Source: Caulochytrium protostelioides (taxonomy: Eukaryota > Chytridiomycota > Caulochytriomycetes > Caulochytriales > Caulochytriaceae). Taken from it: a stretch of DNA of 64,000 nt. This document shows, piece by piece, positions 28,743 to 38,472 of this stretch. Location: positions 25,274-89,273 of the forward strand of contig ML014180.1 of NCBI GenBank assembly GCA_003615045.1, given 5' to 3'. The notes under the pieces were generated by a model. The model had not been told where the DNA came from, made no database searches, and was given only the letters and a program-made list of their open reading frames with translations. Numbering within the stretch: the stretch's first letter is position 1; each line of letters begins with the position of its first letter. The translations under genes and the position numbers were made by a program.

Positions 28743-30017
28743 ATGGTCGATCGCGCAGCGGCTGCGGTGGGCACGGCCGCAGGGAACCCAGCGCTCGCCC
28801 GCGATGACGAGGGATCGGGCAAGAACGGTGCTCTCCCCGCCGATGCGGCCGATCCGACGACGCCAGACAACGCCGGTGTAGCCGCATCGTCGTCGATGGT
28901 CCCGGCCGTCACGCTGTTCGATGCGCGGCGCGAAAGCGATAAAACACCTCGAGTGATCTATCATCGCTTGCTAGTGTGCGGCACCCTGGCGACCCCGAGC
29001 CTTCCGTCCGGTGCCTCCGCGCCGTTGGCGAGCGCCGGCTCCCCGGCAGCTTACGAGGCTTTGCTGCGCGACCTCGTGGCGCCGCTCCGCGCCGCGTCGT
29101 CGGCCGCCGCGCTGCCAGCGGCGCACGGGGCGGCCTTGGCCGCTGCCGGCCTTCCCATCATTCCGCTGACAGGGATGGCCCTCTATTACCCCGCATCGCG
29201 CCGCGTCCTCCTCCTGATCGAAGCGTCGCGTTTGGCGCTGCGCGATTGGATCGGATGCCAGTTCGACGCGGCGCGGCGTCAGACGGCCTGGGCGCTGCTG
29301 GCAGCGCAGGGCGAAGGGACCGTGGCGCCGCTGTCCGCCGCGGCGCGTAGAAACGCGAGTCCGAATCGCTCGCTGGCCAACCGCTCGGCCACGGCGTCGC
29401 GGCCCCTCGCGGGCGCGCTCGATGGAGCCCCCTGCGAGGCCGAGGGTGCACAAGCCACCACGGCGCTGCCGCCGCCGCCGCATCTGGAAGACACGTCGGT
29501 GCTGCTCTTCCAGCCGAACTGTGTCGGCAAACGCTTAGGCCCGACATGGGTCCAGTTCACGGTGCCGGAAGCGGCAGAGCAGGACACCTTTCGCGCCGAT
29601 CTGATCAGTCCCGCCGACGCCGCGGGCGCGAACAGCTCAGGCCGCCCCGGCGCGCCGAGCGGCGCGATGGAGGAGCAGACGTTCGTGATGGAAGCATCGA
29701 ACGTGATGGTGAATCTGATCAAGGCCGCCCAGATGGTGGCGCAGGCTCAGGTCGCGGCCGGCCTCGGGGCCAACGGGACCGAACCCTCGGTGCTGCCGCC
29801 GCAAGTCCATCCGCAAGTCTTCCATGGCGACACCCTGGAGGCGATTGCGCCGTACGTGCCCACGCCGGGCGATGCCGCCTCCCTCGCGGAGCGCGGGATG
29901 CTGATGACCCTCGACGACTGGCGTCAGTCCTTCCTGGTCCAGCCGACGCTGACCTTCGAACAAGAGACCGTCTGGCCCGCACCAGCATTCAACTACATTC
30001 CGTCGCAGATCGGATGA
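28743..30017 (+). CDS. TEX47-like protein (flagellum/testis-associated family)
   Basis: 424 residues. Three separated blocks match the animal TEX47 (C7orf62) pattern: VIYHRLLVCGTLA (about 71-83; TEX47 has a LxHRMFLVxKI-like strand), TGMALYYPASRRVLLLIEAS (about 143-162; TEX47 has xGLLLxYPxxxxHxLE), and the C-terminal LTFEQETVWPAPAFNY (about 404-419; TEX47 ends with L-x-x-E-x-V-W-P-A-P). The middle region has Ala-rich and Ser/Asn-rich inserts. The fold is thought to be BLUF/ferredoxin-like. TEX47 is expressed with sperm flagella, so its occurrence here fits a zoospore-forming organism. The match rests on these motifs only; molecular function is unknown. It ends 138 bases before the convergent NRAMP gene's stop. 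Confidence 0.6.
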   Translation: MVDRAAAAVGTAAGNPALARDDEGSGKNGALPADAADPTTPDNAGVAASSSMVPAVTLFDARRESDKTPRVIYHRLLVCGTLATPSLPSGASAPLASAGSPAAYEALLRDLVAPLRAASSAAALPAAHGAALAAAGLPIIPLTGMALYYPASRRVLLLIEASRLALRDWIGCQFDAARRQTAWALLAAQGEGTVAPLSAAARRNASPNRSLANRSATASRPLAGALDGAPCEAEGAQATTALPPPPHLEDTSVLLFQPNCVGKRLGPTWVQFTVPEAAEQDTFRADLISPADAAGANSSGRPGAPSGAMEEQTFVMEASNVMVNLIKAAQMVAQAQVAAGLGANGTEPSVLPPQVHPQVFHGDTLEAIAPYVPTPGDAASLAERGMLMTLDDWRQSFLVQPTLTFEQETVWPAPAFNYIPSQIG

Positions 30018-30155
30018 GACGCGGATGCCCCTTGTAAATAAGAGCACCACGAACCCCTCCGTCGAGCGAAGGAAACCGACGGACGGGAAATAGCAAAGAT
30101 CGCAAGAACGATGGCATCCTCGCGGCGAGGCGGTGAAAGAGGGGCATCGCAGCGA

Positions 30156-32492
30156 TCAGTCGATAGACTGGATAATCAACGCCACGTTGAGGACAACGAG
30201 GATCGTCGCGACGGCGATAGAACAGCCCGTGACCACCCGACCCGTCGCATAATTAATCACATGTGGCAACGCATGATCACTCGATGGCGACGCCAGCCCT
30301 CGGATTGAGCTGGCCCGACTGGTATCACCGCGGCCATCATGACTCCGGAATGAGCAGCATTCGTCGTCATCACTCCGGCCATCATCGCCATCATCGCCAT
30401 CATTGTCGCGCCCACCTGCAACCCGAGAGAACGCAATCCGAGCTTCATGGCGCTGAGCGGCCGCATCGGTGGTCTTGTCAGAAGTCGAGATGCGAGAGGC
30501 CTCCCAGCGGGCGTCTGTACTGCTGCGAGGTGTGCCCCGCGTACGATCCGCCACGGTGCGCGAAACCCGTGCTGTGACATCATCGACGCGACGCATTGGC
30601 CACGGCGTCTCTGAGACGTCCGTGAACTGCACAGACATGATGTGCGATTGAGCCACGTACCACACCAGCGGAATGACCGTGAACGGCAGCTGAATGCTCA
30701 AAATCACCTGGCTTGTGACGAGCAGCTGATTAGTCCCGCGATCACCCTGAGTGATTGCCACAGCCATGGCGGGCATAATGACGACAAGACGGGTGATCAG
30801 ACGGCGGAGCCAAGGCGGAACGTGACGCGAGATCGAGGTGCCAAGGAACCCATCCATAACGATCGTGCCGGCTAGGGTGCCGGTAATCGTGCTAGCGCTG
30901 CCGGCAAACAGCAGCGCCACAGCAAAGACGACCCCCATCGCTTTCCCTAAATGGCGGACCAGCAGCGCATGCGCGTCTTTAAGCTCGTCAACCTGCTCAC
31001 CGGTCGCGCTGAACGTTGCGGCAGCGACGATGAGAATCGCCGAGTTGATAAACAATGCAAAGGTCAGACTGAAAATGTTGTCCGTATATGACATCACGAG
31101 CGAGGTCTCAATTTGTGTTTTCCGGTAAGCAGGTTGAGAACGGCTGGTGATGTCGGGCTGCTGAGCAAGCAAATCTTGAAGCGATGTTTGGCTCGGCAGG
31201 CCTGCTTCGCCGCCATCTTCATCCGTCAAGGGGTCATGCTCGTCGCCGCACCGACTCGTTATGTCAGCGACAATGCCGGGTGGCAATGGGGGCAGAGCGG
31301 GCGCATTCGCATGTTCCGAGACGGGTACAGCTCCATCTTCGGCAATGGACCCCCCAATATTCAGATCATATCCACCTCCATGACATGGATGATCGATGTG
31401 ACTCAGCAGATGAAGCTGGGATGACGGACGCGAATCAATTGAGCCTGCACGATAGGCTCCCGAATTCAAGCGAGAGCTCGAACTGTCACTGCGCGCGCCA
31501 GCGCTGTGTAGCGTCAATTCATGAGAAGGCGTGTTGGGCATCACATGTTGGATTCCGCGTGTCTTTGCTCTCGCCCCGGAAGTGGTCACGAGGGGCGGCA
31601 GCGGCGGCGGCAACGTTGCATTGGGAGCACTCGGCGGATATGACAAGGGCGCTACGGGCGACAAGGCCGGTGAGAGATCGAAGGGATCCACCGAGGACAA
31701 AGCCAATGTATCGATAGCCGCCGGCGTTTTAGACTGCATAGTGATGTAGTCATTCGCAAGCTTGCGGTGCTCCGCATTCGCAGCTTGGCGGTCACGCGAC
31801 TTGCAGAGACTACTGCCGAGAATGAGACTATGCGGCATCACAGTCGCGCCGACAATCGCGAGCGTCAGCTCAAGCTGGCCACGGTCTGAAACAAACGACA
31901 GGGACTGCGGGATAAACCCGAGTAACACATCCGTCCAGACTGGATTTGATTGCATTACGAGGATGAGGAAGCAGACACCAATGGCCAGCACCAAAATCGC
32001 AATGAGGCACTCTATGTAACGGAAGCGGCTCTCAGTATAGAACGCAAGCACGAAGAGCGTATCGAGCGCGGTGAGCGCGACGCCCCAGGGAAGCGAAAGC
32101 CCTGTCAGCAGGTTAATCGCGATAGCCGATCCAACCACTTCTGCAAGATCGGTGGCGACCACGGCGAGCTCGGCCATCACGTAGAGCGGCAGATTGACCC
32201 ATTTGGGAAAAAAGCGGCGAGACGCTTGAGCCAGGTCGAGGCCGGTCACGATGCCTAGGCGGATCGCAAGGCCTTGGAGAAACACCGCTACAACATTGGC
32301 CACGAAGATAACGTACAGCAGCGTGTACCCGTATTGCGACCCCGCTTGCAGACCCGTCGCCCAGTTTCCTGGATCCATGTAGCCCACAGCTACGAGGAAG
32401 CCAGGGCCGATGTAAGTTGAAAATACGGCGGCAGCACGGAGCATAGGCTCGGCCCGCGCCTGGAACGCCTGCACCATAGGATGTGATGCCAT
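30156..32492 (-). CDS. NRAMP/SMF divalent metal transporter
   Basis: 778-residue NRAMP family proton-coupled Mn2+/Fe2+ transporter. Metal-site motifs are present: D40-P-G-N43 (GYMDPGNWATGLQAGSQYGY) in span 1 and GATVMPHSLILGSS (M219-P-H221) in span 6; the Ser after His is usual in fungal Smf proteins. The transport signature region MAELAVVATDLAEVVGSAIA is in span 3. Two unusually long hydrophilic loops are visible: about 230-480 between spans 6 and 7, and about 625-740 before the last span. Both are Ser/Asp-rich and may hold regulatory sites. The start is the ATG at 32492 (MASHPMVQAF); the frame extends nine codons upstream without an ATG. Composition is less GC-rich than in flanking genes. 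Substrate preference cannot be read from sequence. Confidence 0.93.
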   Translation of the reverse strand: MASHPMVQAFQARAEPMLRAAAVFSTYIGPGFLVAVGYMDPGNWATGLQAGSQYGYTLLYVIFVANVVAVFLQGLAIRLGIVTGLDLAQASRRFFPKWVNLPLYVMAELAVVATDLAEVVGSAIAINLLTGLSLPWGVALTALDTLFVLAFYTESRFRYIECLIAILVLAIGVCFLILVMQSNPVWTDVLLGFIPQSLSFVSDRGQLELTLAIVGATVMPHSLILGSSLCKSRDRQAANAEHRKLANDYITMQSKTPAAIDTLALSSVDPFDLSPALSPVAPLSYPPSAPNATLPPPLPPLVTTSGARAKTRGIQHVMPNTPSHELTLHSAGARSDSSSSRLNSGAYRAGSIDSRPSSQLHLLSHIDHPCHGGGYDLNIGGSIAEDGAVPVSEHANAPALPPLPPGIVADITSRCGDEHDPLTDEDGGEAGLPSQTSLQDLLAQQPDITSRSQPAYRKTQIETSLVMSYTDNIFSLTFALFINSAILIVAAATFSATGEQVDELKDAHALLVRHLGKAMGVVFAVALLFAGSASTITGTLAGTIVMDGFLGTSISRHVPPWLRRLITRLVVIMPAMAVAITQGDRGTNQLLVTSQVILSIQLPFTVIPLVWYVAQSHIMSVQFTDVSETPWPMRRVDDVTARVSRTVADRTRGTPRSSTDARWEASRISTSDKTTDAAAQRHEARIAFSRVAGGRDNDGDDGDDGRSDDDECCSFRSHDGRGDTSRASSIRGLASPSSDHALPHVINYATGRVVTGCSIAVATILVVLNVALIIQSID

Positions 32493-34075
32493 CTCGAGAG
32501 ATAACCGTAAGATAGCCAAGAATCAGCCAGACGACGACCGTTGATTCTGACAAGCGAGGCGCGCCGTCGCCGTCGCCACCCGCGAATAGGACGGATTGCC
32601 ACGCACAGGAACTGAAGTCCGAATCAACCAAAAAGCTAGTCAAAACGGTGTATGATGCAGAGCAGCAGCGACCCAAAACAACCGCCGTCACGGTTCAGGA
32701 CTAATCGTGACACCCAGGATACAGAGTTTTCGCAGATCTCGTTGTCTGTCCGTTAAGCAGATCGAAGAGATCTTAGGCGAGAGCGGACGGCAGGTGTTGA
32801 TGAGTGAGAGGTCCAAGACTGTCAGCTCGGGTTGGTTGGTGTCGACTATCACGCTAGGCATGGTCACAACGAAACTGCGATCCATAGCACATCCCTGCTT
32901 GAAAAGGAAAAAGATCAATCCGTCAACATTCGATGGACCCTATGTGATCAAGCGATGGAACGCCACGTGCCGTCGCGCTTGATGGCGAGGATCCCACCAA
33001 TGTCCCAGGCGTCCGGGTCGCTCCGGTCGGCTTGTCTCGTGGGGTGACTTCGGGTGCTGATGACGCGGCCCATTGCGTGGCCTGGCGGGTTCCCGCCCCC
33101 GCCGGGTCCAATCAGCTTGGCCCAGCCCCGCTGATGAACCGGGACGGGCTGGGCACATCGGGCAAACCCGAGCCTCTCAGCCGCATTCCACCCCCCGCTG
33201 CAGCCCCAAGAGACGGGCCAAGTCGGGTCGAGGGGCGACAAGCGCGGCCAAGGCCAGCCGAGGCTTGGCCGAGCAACCCGACGCCAAGCCAAGCCCAAGG
33301 ACCGGGCGAAGGCGGCGGACACGGCGAGTGGCGGTAGGCGGCGATAGGCGGCGATGGGCGAGCGCGTTGCCGAGGGTCCTGCGGGCGGCGGGGTGTCTCG
33401 CGTGGTGGGCGCGCAGCGAGATGGTCATGTGAGGTGAGAGATGATCAGGCTTATCGCTTGGTAAACTCGTGGCAGCTGGACAGGTCTTTAGGATGCTTCC
33501 TGTTGATTGGGGTCCAGTCCCCTCTGAACGCCGGTCGCTACGCTCATGCCGCCCATGCATATGCGCGTTCGGGCCTTCGGAAGAGTTGATAACGCGTTCC
33601 GCCTTATTGACCATTTGGGTCTCCGTCGGCCCATCTAGATAAGCTTTTTTTTTCTCGCACTGACCCGACGCGGCCACGTTACCACTCGCCTCCGACGGTA
33701 GCAACGGCCACACGCCTGCGCTCCCCCCGCTGTTTCCCGACACTAGGAACGACCGCTCCCTGAAGCATCCCTGAAGCATCCCTGAAATCGGTCCCTGGAA
33801 AATCCCTGAAATCGAACGCGGTTCACGTTCTGCTCGGAATTCGTCAGCGCAACACAGCGATTTTGTCCGCCTCACAACGTCGGCATCAGCCGGTGACAAA
33901 CGACCATCGAAGGGTCTTTAGGGTCCTGTTGACGAAGCTGTGCCGCCAGACTGCAGCTGCCGGGTCTCGCTCCCCCTGACGTTCCCGTCGGTCCTCGTGC
34001 CCGTGAGTGCGCGCGTGTTCTGGGGCGGATCGCCTCAGCTCTCCCCGTCGCTCCTCCCTCCACGATCGCGCCGCC
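32493..34075. promoter_or_regulatory. Divergent intergenic region between NRAMP and PRP19
   Basis: About 1.6 kb with no supported gene. The NRAMP-proximal half is AT-richer. A repeated motif containing CCCTGAAGCATC and CCCTGAAATCG occurs at 33758-33820. Minus-strand frames of up to 240 codons here have no coding character. Confidence 0.45.
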
Positions 34076-35788
34076 ATGCACTGTGCCATCTCGGGGACGG
34101 TTCCCCAGGAGCCGGTCGTCTCGAAGCAGTCGGGCCGCCTCTATGAGCGCCGTCTGATCGTCAAGTATTTGGAAGACCACGATGGCCGCGAACCCTCCGG
34201 CGAAGCCGTCACAGCGGATGATTTCGTCGCGTTGCAGGCGGCTGCACCACTCGTCGTGCCGCGACCCGCCAACGCCACATCGCTCCCGTCGCTGTTGACC
34301 TTCTTCCAGTCTGAGTGGGATGCCCTGATGCTCGAGATGTTCCAGCTGAAGCAGCAGCATGAGCACACGCAGCACGAGCTGGCCACGGCCCTCTACGAAG
34401 CCGACGCGGCCAAGCGCGTGATCGCGCGCTTGGTGATGGAGCGCGATGCTGCGCGTGCCTCGCTTGCCAACATCCAGCTCACGCTCCAGCCCGCCGCCAG
34501 GCTGCCGTCACACGCCCCCGCGGCCTCCGTTGCGGATGCGACCGCAGCAACCCCCGCCGGTCGTGGCGACCGAACCAACGACTCCATGATGGCGGTTGAC
34601 GCGTCGAGCCCGCCGCCGGCGAGCACCAGTGACGCGCACGCGTTCCTGCCCGCCGAGGCCGATCAGCGAATCCAGGCTGCTGCGACTACCCTGAAAGCCG
34701 TGCGGCAAGCACGAAAAACGCCCGCCACCCTCGCGGCCAAGACGGCTGTCGCTTCTTTGGCGCCGCAGATGTCGTGGACAGCGTTACACAGCGCGTCGAT
34801 GCGCGGGGTGACCGCGCTGGCTGTTGCGGGCGGGACCGCAGTCGATCTCCGGCACGCCACCCATCCCGTGGCCCTCTCCGGTGGCAAAGATGGCAGTCTC
34901 GCGCTGCTTGGTCAGGGTGGGGCCGACGCCGCAGACGCCGCCGGCGTCGTGCTCACGACCATCAGGCCAGCCAAGAAGGCCATTACGACGCTTCAGTGGG
35001 CGCCGAACGCGCCGAACGCTTACCTCATGAGCGCCGACCGCACGGTGGTTGGGGTGCGCGCCGAGGCCGAGACCGACGGCGATGGGTGGTCGCTCGCCAG
35101 CGGCCATACGTACGGGTCGGACGTCGCCGAGACGGCGAGCCTTGCGGTCCATCCCTGCGGGCACTACCTCTCGATCGTGGGGGGTTCGGACGCCAGTGTG
35201 TGGAATCTGACAGACGTCGAGACGGCCGCCACGGTCTGTGATGTGCCTGCGACGGCGTCGGGCCCGGCGGCGCGGCCCACGAGCGCCGCGGCCTTCCATC
35301 CGGACGGGCAGCTGCTCGGCTGCGGCTTGGCCTCGGGCACGGTGGCGCTCTGGGACGTGCGCGCCGGTACGTTCGCGGTCGACCTGGCGGACGGTCACGC
35401 GAGCCCCGTGACCGCGCTGCACTTCTCGGAGAACGGCTACCATCTCGCGACGGGTGCGCGCGATGGCACGGCTATCGAGATCTGGGACTTGCGCAAGCAA
35501 GCGATCTTCAAAACGATCGCGCTGGACCATGGCGGCGCGCGTGCGGGCAGCATCGCCAAACTGGGCGGCGTGCGCGCCCTGCAGTTCGACCATGCGGGCC
35601 ACTACCTGGCCGCGGCGGTCGGGTCGTCCGTGCATGTGTATGTGCGTAAACAGTGGGACGCGCTGGCGACCCTCTCTGACATTCACAAACCCTCGGTGAC
35701 GGGCGTGCAGTGGGGCCCCGATGCGCAGACGCTGTATACGAGTGGATCGGATCGTACCGTGATTCGCTTTGCGGTGTCAAGTGCATAG
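34076..35788 (+). CDS. PRP19: Pre-mRNA-processing factor 19 (U-box E3 ligase, NineTeen complex)
   Basis: 570 residues. The N-terminal U-box is MHCAISGTVPQEPVVSKQSG and RLYERRLIVKYLEDHDGREP (1-56), identical in layout to Prp19, whose start Met is fixed by this motif. The Prp19 tetramerisation segment follows (SLPSLLTFFQSEWDALMLEMF, about 69-89, and the coiled coil to about 135). After a Ser/Thr/Ala linker, a WD40 propeller runs from about 235 to the end (HPDGQLLGCGLASGTVALWD, HLATGARDGTAIEIWDL, LYTSGSDRTVIRF). Prp19 activates the spliceosome and also acts in transcription-coupled processes and DNA repair. No introns are visible. The nearby in-frame ATG at 34007 adds a non-conserved leader. A TATATATA patch about 95 bases after the stop is a likely 3' UTR element. 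Confidence 0.95.
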   Translation: MHCAISGTVPQEPVVSKQSGRLYERRLIVKYLEDHDGREPSGEAVTADDFVALQAAAPLVVPRPANATSLPSLLTFFQSEWDALMLEMFQLKQQHEHTQHELATALYEADAAKRVIARLVMERDAARASLANIQLTLQPAARLPSHAPAASVADATAATPAGRGDRTNDSMMAVDASSPPPASTSDAHAFLPAEADQRIQAAATTLKAVRQARKTPATLAAKTAVASLAPQMSWTALHSASMRGVTALAVAGGTAVDLRHATHPVALSGGKDGSLALLGQGGADAADAAGVVLTTIRPAKKAITTLQWAPNAPNAYLMSADRTVVGVRAEAETDGDGWSLASGHTYGSDVAETASLAVHPCGHYLSIVGGSDASVWNLTDVETAATVCDVPATASGPAARPTSAAAFHPDGQLLGCGLASGTVALWDVRAGTFAVDLADGHASPVTALHFSENGYHLATGARDGTAIEIWDLRKQAIFKTIALDHGGARAGSIAKLGGVRALQFDHAGHYLAAAVGSSVHVYVRKQWDALATLSDIHKPSVTGVQWGPDAQTLYTSGSDRTVIRFAVSSA

Positions 35789-36033
35789 ACGGCCCTCGCA
35801 GAGTCACGGAGCGAGGGAAATCATCAGGTTCATCGCAGACGCGAGGCCCCCTTGTCGCTAGGTGTGTCAATGTGCTATTACCAAATATATATAAAAGTCG
35901 TCTGGCACCCAGGAATGGCTCCGCCGAAAGAAACGGACCCGAAACGCATGGCACGGGAGACGGGATGCAAGGCGTGCTTCAGCAGCACAGCTTCAGTGGG
36001 AAGGCGCTGCCATGTTCTACGGGGACATATCCT

Positions 36034-38472
36034 TTATTCTGGGAAAAAGATCATGACGGACTCGTACTGCTCATTGAGATTCACGAACAGTGAAGAGAAA
36101 TGAAGGAAGGGCTTCACGAGCGACAGGGCGCGCAGTTGCCACACGATACTGTTGGGCATTTCGCGGATGCCAGCATGGCCGCGCGTCGAGGCTTCCTGCA
36201 GGATGGGCAGCGCGCGCTGCAGCAGGTCGAGATCGGGATCGAGATTGGGACCGATGCCCTCGACGAGAGCGATGGCGATGCCAATGTTGACAAAGTCACC
36301 CTCAAGCTTAATGCGATGGCGCTGGACCATCGCAAAGACTTTGCTGAGGATGGTGCCGACCTGAAGCTGGCCGAGGGTCAGCGTCTGCAGCCGGACGCTG
36401 CGCAGAAACTCGTCCATGGCGTCCTCGAAGCCCGGCACGTCGTGTGCCGTCCACGGTGTCCGCGAGCGCTCGACCATCAGCTGCGCCACGCGGCGGCCGT
36501 TGAACTTGGCGACGGCCATAAAGAGGTCGAGGAAATTGGTGAGGTTGCGTGGCGAGAGCTCGCAGACGAGGCCGGTGTCGATGAGCATCATGTGCGGCCG
36601 GTAGCCCTGCTTAATCATACGGTTGATCTCGGCCACGCGCTCGTGGGCCGGCATAGCGCGGAGCTGTGCCACCTTCTCGGACCCGATAAAGGGCGTCGGG
36701 GGCGGGTCGTCCGGGTGCGCCGGCATGGGCCGGTGGCGCGACGCGATGTCTCTGGCCCGCCGGACATAGGCGTTGCCCGGATGCGGCTCGCAGAACGTCA
36801 CGTAGATGTTGCCCGGATGCATGTCGGCGTGGACGAAGTTGTCGAAGACTAGCATGTGGAGGAAACAGTTGGTGCCGATCTCGGCGAGTGTGCGGTCGGC
36901 CGCGGTATGGTGCTCGTCGAGAAAAAGCGACAAGGGCAGCGCGTCGAGATACGTTTCGACGAGAACGCGTTTGCGCAGAAGCCGCACACAGGGCCGCGGG
37001 AACGAGATGGACGGCGAGTCCCGGAAATGCTCGCTGAACCGGATCAGGTTGCGGCCCTCGGTGCGCAGATCGCACTGGTCCATCATCATGCTCCCAAAGA
37101 CCTCCACTTCGTCGGGCAGCGACAGCCACTTGGCCTGCGGGATGCGGTCGATGATCCGCGCGAGGAAGCCGATGACGGTGATATCGTCGCGGATCTGGGT
37201 CGCGACGCCCGGATGCAAGATCTTGACGGCGCACTCGGTCGGCTCGGGGATGCCGAGCGCCTCGGAGGGGCGCAGCCGCGCGCGGTACACCTGCGCGATG
37301 GCGCCGACGCCGATCGGCGTCTCGTTGAACATCTCGAACAGCGTCTCGATGGGCACGCCGTACTCGCGCTCGAACGCACGGCGGATACGCCAGAACGGCG
37401 TCGGCGTGACCTGGCTCTGCAGGCGGGCGAGCGTGTCGCAGACGAACTTGGGAAACAGGTCGCGCCGCGATGACGCCCATTGCGCGAGCTTCACGAACGT
37501 CGGGCCGCCGCGCTCCAGCGACCACGTCAGGTAATGGATCCACCACAGCGACGGCACCAGCGGGTCCACGTGCTCCCGAATCATTGTCTCGAGCGCGTCG
37601 GCGCTCAGGCTCTCGAACTCGGCGCGCTCCTTCAGCATGTTCTGCTCGTAGTCGCGCTGGGCGCGCTTCTTGAGCGTGCTCAGGATGCTCACGTACCAGA
37701 CCGGGAACGTGAGGATCACGGGCAGGAACAGCGCCAGCAGCACGAGGAACCGCCAGCTGAGGCGGATCACGTTGTAGATGCGGTTGATCCACCGCAGGAC
37801 CCACGCAAATAGCCCGCGGCGCTGACGGACGGGCGGCGCGATGGGCAGCGGCTCGGGCAAGGCGTCCTCATCCTCGTCCGTCCACGAGGCATGCGCCCGC
37901 GTGGCCAGCAGGGTCGCCGCGGCCGCCGCCGTGCTGGCATACCACCAACGCTGTGAGACCGTCCACGACGACCACCACGACGAGGAGGTTGACGATGCTG
38001 CTAATGATGACGGCAATGCGGCTGATCGCGGCGGCGACAAGGACGATGATGGTAACTTGACAGACGATGCCGACGGGGTCTGGGATTCAGCAGGCACGGA
38101 TGCGGCAGAGAGGCCTGGCGTGGCGGCCGCGTGGGCCTGGCGGCGTGACGGCCACGGGGGGCAGGGCCTCGGCCAGGCCCGCGGCCCTCGCGGCGCGCTG
38201 GCCCACGCGGCACGACATGGCGCGAGGTGGGAAGCCCCGGTGGGGACGGACGGCACGGCCCGCGTCTGGTGCATCGCGCGGGCAGAGGCGGCGATGCTCG
38301 CGATGCCCGGCCACGCCTGCCGCACCAGACCGGACGCCGCGCCGCAGGCACCACCCGGCATGCAGCCATAAGCGCCGTGCCGCGCAACCGCCGCCGCCGC
38401 CGTCGTGGCGGACGCCGCCCACGCCGGCCATGCCGCGCGGCCGGCAAAGCGCATCGCGCGCAGCGATGCCAT
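36034..38472 (-). CDS. ADCK2-type UbiB/ABC1 atypical kinase, mitochondrial
   Basis: 812 residues. The Ala/Arg-rich N-terminus (MASLRAMRFAGRAAWPAW) is presequence-like. A hydrophobic span occurs at about 240-265 (LSWRFLVLLALFLPVILTFPV). Then comes the UbiB kinase domain: FVKLAQWASSRRDLFP (KxGQ motif position), IGVGAIAQVYRA (Ala-rich loop), ECAVKILHPGV (Lys), VHADMHPGN (catalytic loop) and LIDTGL (metal-binding Asp; DTG rather than DFG). The insert between HPGN and DTG, plus the C-terminal block GRRVAQLMVERSR through VEGIGPNLDPDLDLLQRALPIL, match ADCK2 rather than COQ8. ADCK2 is implicated in coenzyme Q and lipid metabolism. The KxGQ motif reads KLAQ, with Ala replacing Gly, which is atypical and may change nucleotide handling. 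Confidence 0.9.
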   Translation of the reverse strand: MASLRAMRFAGRAAWPAWAASATTAAAAVARHGAYGCMPGGACGAASGLVRQAWPGIASIAASARAMHQTRAVPSVPTGASHLAPCRAAWASAPRGPRAWPRPCPPWPSRRQAHAAATPGLSAASVPAESQTPSASSVKLPSSSLSPPRSAALPSSLAASSTSSSWWSSWTVSQRWWYASTAAAAATLLATRAHASWTDEDEDALPEPLPIAPPVRQRRGLFAWVLRWINRIYNVIRLSWRFLVLLALFLPVILTFPVWYVSILSTLKKRAQRDYEQNMLKERAEFESLSADALETMIREHVDPLVPSLWWIHYLTWSLERGGPTFVKLAQWASSRRDLFPKFVCDTLARLQSQVTPTPFWRIRRAFEREYGVPIETLFEMFNETPIGVGAIAQVYRARLRPSEALGIPEPTECAVKILHPGVATQIRDDITVIGFLARIIDRIPQAKWLSLPDEVEVFGSMMMDQCDLRTEGRNLIRFSEHFRDSPSISFPRPCVRLLRKRVLVETYLDALPLSLFLDEHHTAADRTLAEIGTNCFLHMLVFDNFVHADMHPGNIYVTFCEPHPGNAYVRRARDIASRHRPMPAHPDDPPPTPFIGSEKVAQLRAMPAHERVAEINRMIKQGYRPHMMLIDTGLVCELSPRNLTNFLDLFMAVAKFNGRRVAQLMVERSRTPWTAHDVPGFEDAMDEFLRSVRLQTLTLGQLQVGTILSKVFAMVQRHRIKLEGDFVNIGIAIALVEGIGPNLDPDLDLLQRALPILQEASTRGHAGIREMPNSIVWQLRALSLVKPFLHFSSLFVNLNEQYESVMIFFPE

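Noticed and set aside
33177-33899. 240-codon minus-strand frame upstream of PRP19
   Set aside because: No domain, hydrophobic pattern or consistent codon use. It lies in the PRP19/NRAMP intergenic DNA and contains degenerate repeats.
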